From: Prorocentrum cordatum
Lineage: Eukaryota > Sar > Dinophyceae > Prorocentrales > Prorocentraceae
Direction: 5' to 3'
DNA length: 64,000 nucleotides
NCBI GenBank assembly: GCA_963575745.1
Contig: CAUYUJ010019281.1
Location: 391,274 to 455,273, forward strand
Part shown: positions 56,696 through 64,000 of the stretch, piece by piece
Numbering within the stretch: the first letter of the stretch is position 1
How the letters are laid out: each line of letters starts with the position of its first letter
Program-made: the position numbers and the translations under genes
The notes under the pieces: generated by a model
The model's input: only the letters and a program-made list of their open reading frames with translations
Database searches by the model: none
What the model was told of the DNA's origin: nothing

Positions 56696-56890
56696 CTCGA
56701 GTTTAGCATTCATTCCATTCCATTTATTCCATCTTGTCCTCCCCCCCTGCTGTCGTGCACGCCTGCTGTCGAGCGCGTGACTGCCCACCGGCGTTCACAG
56801 CAGTCACGCGGGCCGCAGGTCGAGCCCCCTCGTTCGGTGAGAAACGGACGCCATCCAGCCCCTCTGTCACCGCTCCCCAGACCCTCCATA
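56696..56890 (-). mobile_element. Short internally deleted retroelement copy
   Basis: On the minus strand, 56890-56743 is closely similar (about 135 bases) to the 5' part of the retroelement at 62283-63860 (63856-63703 there). 56735-56696 repeats that element's 3' end (GGAATAAATGGAATGGAATG, AATGCTAAACTCGA), followed by (GGA)n as in the long copy. Everything between is missing. It is therefore either a deletion derivative or a SINE-like parasite that keeps only the two ends. Confidence 0.75.
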
Positions 56891-57044
56891 TCACCGCTCA
56901 CGATCCGGGCTGCCCTGCCAACGGTGTGTACGCGGATTCTTGGGCTCTTCTGACAGTCGGCGGCTCAGACACGCTACCAGTGGCAGCAGCTGTCGTCTGG
57001 TGGGGCAGCCCACTACATATTCCATATTCATTTCAGACAGCTTC

Positions 57045-58700
57045 ATGGAGCATCTGCTGCTGATCGAGGAGATCTACAGCAACATCGGCACGTTCGTATA
57101 CGGTGACGACAGATTTCGGATTTTTCTGGACAGTATGGAGTGGCCACCTATTCCGTCGTCTTCGGTTGGACCGCCAAACATCCTTGGAGCTATTGAGTAC
57201 CTACCTCATGACTGCGCCCTCGACGCCATCAGAGACTACCGCATCGAGCTGGGGCCCTCAATTACTACGGGCACCGACATCAGAGAACGTCGCTTACATG
57301 CATGCGCCGCTCTCACCACGGAGGCACAGGTCTGCATCCCCAGAGTCCCCACTCAGCGACGTCATTCCAGAGCTCACACGTCAGGACGATTGTTGGGATT
57401 GCTAGCCTACACTGGGCGGACATCCATACTTCCCTTTCTACTATTTGTCCTGTGCCCGTACCCCGCCCTCACCGCCGATGCAGGCCTCCATCGAGTACGT
57501 TATGAGTTTCCTCGTCCAACCCTGTGTGCTGAAGGCGTCGCAGCAGCGGAACACTTCATCGAGCAGACACTCTCATCACCGTTTCCGACGACTCAGGTGC
57601 AGCGGTTTGATGCGCTGGTCGACTTCGTATGGAATCAGCTCCAGACGACCACCTTACTGTCTACGCTCTCTTACCTATTGTACTATATTGGTGGTTTTCT
57701 CTTCAGACCTACCCTCAAACCCCCGCTACGAGGGCAACATCTCTTCTCTGCGATCGTGAATGTCCTGGTGGGTTCGGCTGTGGTGAGAATTCGACGGGCG
57801 ATGTATCGTCAGCCCGCCCCCTCTTGGCTTTCCCAAGTTCTACGATTCCTCCCAGGAGATTGGCTCCAACATTGCGTGCATCCGACATCTACGTGCCAGC
57901 TTGCGGAGTGGGCAAAAGAAGCGTTTCATTCATGTGTTCAGCACGGCTCTGTCGTATTCACCTCATGTGTTTATTTATTGTTGAACTCTGCTGGCATCTA
58001 CGTTGGCAAGACCAGCATTCGCCGTGCACGTGTGTCTGGCACGGCTGGGCGCCGATCGGAGCACTTGCGCTGCCTGCTCTGCCCTTCACACGGCGGCGGC
58101 AGGCGGCCACGCTACCAGTTTCTCAGGCAAAGTTTGGGCGACCCCATGTTTCTTCCAGTGCTGTTCTTCCCGACTTCAGCGGCAGCTGTCCATCATGAGG
58201 CGCTCATGATCCGACGACTTCAGCCACTCGGTAACCAGGCCGACAGATCCCAGGACACCAAGTACAAGACTCTTCGAGGGAGCGCTCCACTGACTGGCCA
58301 TAGGTCTCGGCGTGCCCCTCGTCGACGCCCTCCACGGTGGAGACGTATACGGGTATCCCACATTCCCGTGTCTCCTCGGCTCCACTATTCCCAGCCAGGT
58401 ACCGCCCCGTCATGCCGATCACCGGTCAAGACGTGCGCTGTGACGGACCTCCTACCTGGTGTTCCCTCCGGCTGCGCTCCTTTCTCGGTTCTCCATCGGG
58501 CTCAGTTACGACAGCACTATGCGGACACAGGTCAGCTTGGACCTCTTATGGATTTGGGAACACTGTCGGATTGGTATTTTCCTATCGTGGCTTGCTCGAC
58601 CACGCCCTCCCCTACGTATCCCGCGCTGGCCTATTCAGCAGTTAGCGTCTTTCTTGGTCTGGGCGGCTACCCTTGCGCCCGATTTGTTGCACTCTCATAA
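57045..58700 (+). CDS. Penelope-like element: GIY-YIG endonuclease ORF
   Basis: The frame is open from 56940; the first ATG is at 57045. The GIY-YIG nuclease domain spans about 57960-58260. CVYLLLN and IYVGKT are the two GIY/YIG strands (Gly codon at 57993), GRRSEH supplies the conserved Arg and His, HHEALMIRRL the catalytic Glu, and QPLGN the closing Asn. Such domains nick DNA and, in Penelope-like retroelements, prime reverse transcription. Here the domain lies upstream of the RT region (58700-60805), the permuted order known from the Naiad/Chlamys-type elements, not the usual RT-then-endonuclease order. The roughly 300 residues before the domain are unassigned. The coding path leaves this frame between 58260 and 58460, so the annotated stop is probably not the natural end. 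Confidence 0.7.
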   Translation: MEHLLLIEEIYSNIGTFVYGDDRFRIFLDSMEWPPIPSSSVGPPNILGAIEYLPHDCALDAIRDYRIELGPSITTGTDIRERRLHACAALTTEAQVCIPRVPTQRRHSRAHTSGRLLGLLAYTGRTSILPFLLFVLCPYPALTADAGLHRVRYEFPRPTLCAEGVAAAEHFIEQTLSSPFPTTQVQRFDALVDFVWNQLQTTTLLSTLSYLLYYIGGFLFRPTLKPPLRGQHLFSAIVNVLVGSAVVRIRRAMYRQPAPSWLSQVLRFLPGDWLQHCVHPTSTCQLAEWAKEAFHSCVQHGSVVFTSCVYLLLNSAGIYVGKTSIRRARVSGTAGRRSEHLRCLLCPSHGGGRRPRYQFLRQSLGDPMFLPVLFFPTSAAAVHHEALMIRRLQPLGNQADRSQDTKYKTLRGSAPLTGHRSRRAPRRRPPRWRRIRVSHIPVSPRLHYSQPGTAPSCRSPVKTCAVTDLLPGVPSGCAPFSVLHRAQLRQHYADTGQLGPLMDLGTLSDWYFPIVACSTTPSPTYPALAYSAVSVFLGLGGYPCARFVALS

Positions 58701-60805
58701 TCGTGTGTTTCACGCTTTCAAGATATTGGACGTTCTCCTACAACGGTTGCACCTACCTCGGATTCGTGTTCCTCCCCTGGTGCATCCATTTGCACCTCGC
58801 AGAGAGCATCGCCTTCGTTGGTTTCGCCGTGAGATTTCTCAGCTGGTCCGCTCTATTAAGATTGAAGACTCAAGGCGATGGGTTTACCCACGTGTACGCT
58901 ATGCGGTTGGGCGCCAGCCTACATGGAAGGATAAAGTGGATGCCCCGATTTTGTGCCACAAGTACAAGGTCAAGACGATGCCAGACCCCTCCCGTTGTAC
59001 ATGTCGCCCCCCCCCCCCCGCCTGACGGTCTTCTATGTCTTCCTGGTGTATGGCGTCATCCACGCTGGCCGCGTTTTAAACTTCTTCTCAGTGAGTGTAC
59101 GTCGCTGGTCCATACCTGGGGACAACGTCTGGGCATCCATCCTGCCCAGCTACTCCGCGCTCTACAACGGATAAGGTTGGGTCCTCAGGGGATGCCCTCA
59201 TCCTGCTCGAGACTACGCTCTCCTTCACCACCCACCTCCACGTCGAGCTCTTCCGCTGGCGAGGCTTCCAGCCCCGCCCCCGCGCCGCCACGAGCGTGGG
59301 CAGAGATCGAGCAGGCCCTGTCGCTTGCCACTGCATGTGCCAAGGATCGGGTCATCATTGCCGATGACAAAAAAAAACGCTGATCGGGTTTGGCTGGCAA
59401 GCGGACCCGACCTCGCACGCTACCTCCTCCAGTCGGTCTCGGAAGACCCCGCGTGGAAGCATCGGCCCGACCTTTGTGAGGAGGACGCATGCGTCTGGTC
59501 ATGGGCCCGATCTTTCTCGGCACTCCCTGCCTGGCTTCGTGGTCCCTCGCAGTTACCCCGCGTCTGCAGTTCTCCCCGCCCGCCCGTTGTCTTCCCGCTC
59601 TTGAAGTCAAAGTGTTTCTCGGAGGGCGGGGGCAGGATCTGCAGCCAGGTTGCCCACGGCTGCTGTAGGAGGGTCATAGACACGGCGGGTGCACCAGGTA
59701 CCCTTGGATTTCGAATCCGTAGTCGTGCGGCTCGGAGTTTCCTGAGCTGGTCAGATGCAGGTCATGAGTGCTTTGATATACGACGCGCTGCAGATGAGAT
59801 TATTGCCCTCCGTCTTCGCTTGCTTGCTGTTCCCCGCCCATCCTGTCGACGTTGCGGTTGCTTGATGTCAGACATCAGCGTGGTCACGTGTAATGCGGAT
59901 CAGGCATATTAGCAGTGCAGTTCGCAGGCAATATCATCGGCTTGGTCAGTTCTGAAACCCCAGATCGCCGAGAGTGCCCCCACGGAGGCTTGCCTGGTGC
60001 GGAAAGGCCACAGGTCGTTCGTCCACCCCTTCCAGCAAATCAGTTCGGGTGTCTGCCATGGCTGCTCCCATAGCTAGTACCGTGTCACCGTCTCCGACAT
60101 CTCTCGTGCCCTAGCGGTTTATTGCTGGATTTTGCTTGTCCGTGTATTTGGGGCAACCTTTGAGTTAAAGGGCCTTCCCACTATCTGGCGCGGCTCCCAG
60201 TGTGCTATTGGGTTCCCAGGAGCTTCTGGCTAAAAGTGGGTCTCATCGGTATATTCAAGCTGGCTTCCCTCGTCGGTCTGATTCGGGTCATTATGATGTC
60301 TTTATGCGTCGATGTGTGGACGATATTTTAGGCGTGACCACTTCGTTCTGTCGCTCATGCACGGCACTCTTCGTGCATTCCATGTACTCGGTCAAGCTCT
60401 CCACGGCTTCATCACTATCGTACTCTTCAGCTTCCTGGTTGGATTTGTAAGTGGTTGCAGTTGGTTCTGTCGTTATCGTGATTCCGAAGAATGACAGTCG
60501 GGCTTGGCTTTGCGATGCGCCCGCCCCCCCGTCGACGTGCTACTGTTCTACCTTATGTCGGTGCTCTCCCTCGTGGTTTCGCTGGCCTCTACAGCCTCTT
60601 TGCGGATCGCCTTTCCCGTGCCCGCTCTATGAAGCTCTCCGCGTTCCTGGCTTCTTACTGGCTCCTCGGACTGATCCTCGAGATGTTCCTGCTTGGCTAC
60701 CCCCTGCCGCTGCTTCGCGCCCTTATCCGCCGCTGCCCTTGGAGCCTCGAGGTCCGCGAAGCTCGGCGGACCTTTCGCATCTGGGTCCGCCTCTTCTCAC
60801 CATGA
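58459..60805 (+). pseudogene. Penelope-like reverse transcriptase, frameshifted
   Basis: Coding-like peptides continue from the endonuclease in successive frames: 58459-59006 (HNRVFHAFKILDVLLQRLHL to PDPSRCTC), then after a C13 run (59007-59019) 59022-59369 ending KDRVIIADDK, then after an A9 run (59369-59377) 59378-59912 with PPVVFPLLKSKC and SRAARSFLSWSDAGHECF. RCVDDILGV at about 60312-60338 matches the catalytic RYVDDIL box of Penelope-type RTs. RAFHVLGQALHG to FLVGFVSGCSWF and a last segment to 60805 with LILEMFLLGYPLPLLRALI fit the RT C-terminus. Two breaks fall exactly on homopolymers, so the element may be less damaged than it looks; others (59910-60200) are real gaps, stops or introns. 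Confidence 0.6.
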
Positions 60806-60817
60806 GCTCCGCCAGCC

Positions 60818-61569
60818 ATGGGCCCGCCTCGTGGAGGCGGCGGCAAGGGCTTCAACGACGCCAGAGGCCTCGGAGGAGATCGCGGGGGCCGCCGCGACCT
60901 GCCTCGCGGCTGGGGCGATCGCCGCCCCGTTGGCCGCGATGGCCGAGATGATCGTGATGATCGCCGCGACCGCCATCGGGATCGCCGCCCCCGACCCGGC
61001 CCTTCAACGGAGTCGAGCGAGGGGGGGCCATGTCCCGAGCCATCGCCCGCAGCAGGCGTTTCTTGGCGAAGGAGGACCCAGAGTTTGCCAACTACCTAGT
61101 GGAGCGACGCCAGGCCAAGACGGAGGAGCAGCTGCGCGCCCAGGGGAGAGTCCTCGCGGAGGCCATGAAGTCCACCTCTGACGAGCACATGGCTAAGGTG
61201 CGTGGCCACGGTTCCCCGCCGACTGCGATTCCAACGCCACCATCAGCAGGCTCGCCAGCGGCGAGCAGTCCTGGCCCAGCTCTCTTCCCGCCTCCTGCTC
61301 CAGGCGGACCAGCAGCAGCAGCGCCCACGGACAGCCTCTCGCCAGTTGGCAAGGCTTGGCTCCAGAGCACCATCGGCGGCGAGAAGGTCCCCGGCACATA
61401 CACACGTGAGACCCTCGCGACCTTCCTCATCGACTGCATCGCCAAGGACAGCGACGCCAAGGAGAGGGTCAAACACCTGCTGGTCACCATCGACGCAGGC
61501 CAGTTCCTCCTGAAGACCCACAAGCTACGCGCTGCCCCCACGGTGGAGCTTCTTTACGACCCGATGTGA
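60818..61569 (+). CDS. Gly/Arg/Asp-rich ORF following the Penelope RT, split by one indel
   Basis: ATG 60818 (CCAGCCATGG) opens 12 bases after the RT frame stops. The first about 68 codons give GGGGKGF, then an RD-rich run (RDGRDDRDDRRDRHRDR), a nucleic-acid-binding type of composition. At a G7 run (61021-61027) the frame must shift to continue into the 179-codon frame starting ATG 61030 (MSRAIARSRRFLAKEDPEFA), which has a helical Lys/Glu-rich part, a Pro/Ala/Ser linker and a C-terminal domain (GKAWLQSTIGGEKVPGTYTR to ELLYDPM, TGA 61567-61569). The family is not recognised. The tight spacing suggests an accessory ORF of the retroelement; a separate host gene or ORF1 of another element remains possible. 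Confidence 0.5.
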
Positions 61570-61859
61570 CGACAAACAGCGACCCAGAGCTCGACGGCTA
61601 GGCATCTGTATTCCCTCATCTACTACCTCATCTCCCTCTTCAAGTGGATTGTGCTTGGCATGCCCCATTCGCCTGAGTATCCGTATTCTTTTCCTGCAGG
61701 TTCCCGCCCAGTTCCCCATGCAGTTCCGTTTCTGTACGACATTAGTGTCATCTTCTCACGAGTCATACTCATGATGTGTATCCTGATCCTCAGTTTCGCG
61801 GTTTACGAGTCCTTCATACCTCCTCCAGTGGTGTATCTGAATGATGATTGGGATGACCC

Positions 61860-62136
61860 ATACACCACCACTGCCCCTTCCTCTACGAGCGCGTCGTCTC
61901 TCTCTTTTTTCTCCCGAGCTCATGGTTTGCCTCCGACACGTTCAGAGGTTTCGTGGAGCTCCTCGATGCCTGGTGGACCATCAACATCCGACGCCGCTCC
62001 GAGGCGAAGGCCACTCAGCTTGTACTCGACCTGATGGGCATGGAGGCGCCCAGCCATGATGGGAAGAGTGAGCAGGCAATTTCAAGTTGGTTGCGGCGGT
62101 CCGCGATATGGACCGCCGAGCGTGTTTTCCGTTGAG
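61860..62136 (+). CDS. Short coding-like fragment, unrecognised
   Basis: The frame reads CPFLYERVVSLFFLP, SWFASDTFRGFVELLDAWWT, NIRRRSEAKATQLVLDLMGM and ends RSAIWTAERVFR before TGA. The hydrophobic pattern and lack of low complexity suggest real or recent coding sequence. An 8-bp hairpin (GGCGGTCC/GGACCGCC) lies at its end. It may be a leftover of the Penelope element 3' region. Low confidence. Confidence 0.3.
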
Positions 62137-62218
62137 CCTGGCGAGGTGCGAGCTGGACGGAGGCCTCCCCACGGTGAGGGATGCAAGGTAGCCAGCCTTC
62201 CACCCTGAGGTTGGGGTC

Positions 62219-62280
62219 ATCCTCCTCCTCCTCCTCCTCCTCCTCCTCCTCCTCCTCCTCCTCCTCCTCCCCCTCCCCTT
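62219..62280 (+). repeat. CTC array, tail of the minus-strand retroelement
   Basis: On the minus strand (GGA)n directly follows the 3' end GGAATAAAGGGAATGGAATG. Confidence 0.9.
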
Positions 62281-62282
62281 CG

Positions 62283-63860
62283 AGTTTAGCATTCATTCCA
62301 TTCCCTTTATTCCAGGGGGGGTACAAGTAGCCAGTATCAACAAAGTTCATGAAGAAGAGAAGAACATGTCAATATTGTTCAGCACGTAGCTGGTACACAA
62401 GGTACATAATGAAGAAGGAAAGGCTGCCTCAGCCGCCCGGGGGGGCGGCCCGCTCCTCACCAGGTTTCTGCCTCTGTCTACTTGTTGAAGTAGAGCAGCG
62501 TGCATATCCTCCACCTCTTCTCTCCTCTCCTGAGATTGGCTGCTGCTGTGTGCCCCTCCTCCTCCTCGCCTGTCCTCGGGGTGATGGTTACCTCCCCCTC
62601 CTCCTGCTTGCCTTGCGTCAGGGTGGCTGCTGTGGGCGTCGCTGCCTCCCCCTCCTCCTCGTCCTCCTCCTCTGGTTCCAGCTGGTGCGGTGCCCGTAGG
62701 CTCCGGCCTCTCGAGCTCTCTGCCTGCGTCCACTTGCAGTATCAGATCTGCGTGGTGCTGGTGTTGCTGGCTGCTGCTGTTTCTGTGCGCGTTGGTGCTG
62801 CTGTAGCGGTCCTGAAGGACGGCCGCACGGATGCCGGCCATCATGAGCCTCATGCTGAACAAGCGGAGGGCGTCGTCATCCTGGGAGAGTGGCCAGGCCA
62901 TCCTCCGGGACAGGCTGCTGATGGGCATGTCGATGCCCTTGCGGAAGCGCTCGAAGTGGATGCAGCGCCAGAAGTCGTGGTGGACCGTGGCTGCCTCACC
63001 TCCCGCGCACCGCGTGCACATCGGCATCGGGCCATCCTGACCATGCTGATTTGCGAAGTTCCTGGCGTCTGAATGCACTGCCCCAACGAGCACTGCCACC
63101 TCGTGCGGGTTCACCCCAGCTCTGAACGAGGTGTGCACCTGCTTCAGCGCCTTGTCGGGGAAACCCACATTCTCCTGCTGCGCCATGCGGGCTTCCCGCC
63201 GATCCTGCTTCTTGAACGCCTCCCACTGAGAATGGCGCAGAGCACGCCGCAAGTAGTGGAGTCTGGCCTTGCCCGGGGTGCGAGCGGTGATGTCATTATT
63301 CTCGTCGAACTGGTGTTTGAAAACCATCTCGTCTTGGCCCTGGGGCCCCTCCGTGTCAATCAAGATCCAGCCCATCAGGCCCATGGTGTCGATCAGGGCG
63401 GAGTAGAGCCCAGGGAGGGTCAAACCCTGCTGGTGCCACCTCTGCAGATCGCGGTCGACTGCTGCATGGCCCTTCCGGCGCCGCCTGGTGTCGAACACCT
63501 CCCAGAGCCGCCGGAGCTGCGCGTACACCACGTTCGCGTTGTGGCCCACCACCACCATCTCCAAAAGGTGTGGTGAACCAGTGCCCCAGCACCGTCTGCC
63601 TCGATAACTGCACACTGCGTGCCGCGCTGCCGTCTGTATCCGGGCCTGGGTCCCCTTAGGGAGGCACCGAGCCAGCATCCTCCATGTCAGCGTCGACATT
63701 GCTCCTCTGCTGTCGTGTACGCCTGCTGCCGAGTAGGCTCGAGCGCGTGACTGCCCACCGGCGCTCACAGCAGTCAGGGGGGCCGCAGGTCGAGCCTCCT
63801 CGTTCGGTGAGAAACGGACGCCATCCAGCCCCTCTGTCACCGCTCCCCAGACCCTCCTCC
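62283..63860 (-). CDS. Retroelement polyprotein C-terminal part, intact frame
   Basis: One uninterrupted minus-strand frame from 63918 to 62347; the first 25 codons lie in the GGA array. The best internal ATG is at 63699 (MSTLTWRMLARC). Features: YAQLRRLWEVFDTRRRRKGH, then LHYLRRALRHSQWEAFKKQD, then a zinc-binding cluster CTRCAGGEAATVHHDFWRC (about 63005-62950). This order is seen at the C-terminal side of RT polyproteins in dinoflagellate LINE-like elements. The Ser/Gly/His-rich tail (about 62740-62500) is low complexity. No RT palm is present, so the element is 5'-truncated or this is a stand-alone ORF. The 3' end carries AATAAA and a (GGA)n tail; both ends recur in the short copy at 56696-56890. 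Confidence 0.6.
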
Positions 63861-64000
63861 TCCTCCTCCTCCTCCTCCTCTTCCTCCTCCTCCTCGTCTT
63901 CCTCCTCCTCTTCTCCATCTTCCTCCTCCTCCACCTTTTCCGCTTCTCGTTTGCCTCCTACGCAACGAGCGCCGCATCTCATCCTCCGCACCCTCCTCCT
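63850..64000 (+). repeat. CTC/CTT array reaching the window end
   Basis: (CTC)n with TTC steps, then CGCCGCATCTCATCCTCCGC, a block shared with about 56466-56500. On the minus strand it precedes the retroelement and looks like the tail of another copy, suggesting a head-to-tail arrangement. Confidence 0.85.

Noticed and set aside
56743-63856. Direct repeats as LTRs of one 7-kb element
   Set aside because: The enclosed Penelope-like element is on the other strand, and the right-hand copy is the 5' part of a minus-strand retroelement. A short deletion derivative explains the left copy better.

Overview
The window looks like nuclear DNA of a dinoflagellate. Three features point there. The DNA is very GC-rich and packed with simple repeats: (GGA/TCC)n, (TG)n, (CTG)n, (CAA)n, (ATG)n and (TC)n. 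The coding remnants are mainly GC3-rich pieces of retroelements of several types. One host-type gene carries a short intron made entirely of a terminal-inverted-repeat element with a target duplication, which is an introner. The base composition would fit a GC-rich genus such as Prorocentrum, but no marker gene fixes the species. I saw no convincing tRNA, rRNA, CRISPR array or spliced-leader (DinoSL) sequence.

Layout. 0-7 kb: a decayed LINE endonuclease remnant (minus strand), purine tracts, then a decayed LINE-type reverse transcriptase plus RNase H element (plus strand). 7-27 kb: no recognisable gene. This part holds microsatellites, a GGTCGCGG minisatellite joined to a CAA array, two inverted arrays of a 15-bp unit, a roughly 87-bp satellite, a hairpin and a MITE with a 6-bp target duplication. 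27-32.6 kb: minus-strand coding remnants including a LINE reverse transcriptase with an intact YADD box. 32.6-39 kb: GGA/TCC arrays and a complex GTCCCGTGGT / GAGATCGATAGT satellite. 40-47 kb: a fibronectin type III (FN3) gene. Its first intron is an introner, and its later introns or flanks carry a nested set of MITEs and a large inverted pair of short-period arrays. 47.6-51.3 kb: further MITE copies and a small minus-strand retroelement fragment. 51.4-55 kb: a nearly full-length but frameshifted LINE (plus strand). 55-56.1 kb: an intact unknown ORF. 56.3-61.6 kb: a Penelope-like retroelement with GIY-YIG endonuclease upstream of the reverse transcriptase, followed 12 bases later by a Gly/Arg-rich ORF. 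62.2-63.9 kb: the C-terminal half of another retroelement (minus strand). Its two ends are also found in a short internally deleted copy at 56.7-56.9 kb.

How it works together. The only gene I would call cellular is the FN3 gene. It has a proline/arginine-rich tandem-repeat N-terminus, two FN3 domains, and a third FN3 domain split over two exons 3.5 kb apart. Nearly everything else is mobile DNA or repeat. Several breaks in the retroelement reading frames fall exactly at long homopolymers (G7, G14, C13, A9), so some apparent pseudogenes may owe part of their damage to indel error in the assembly.
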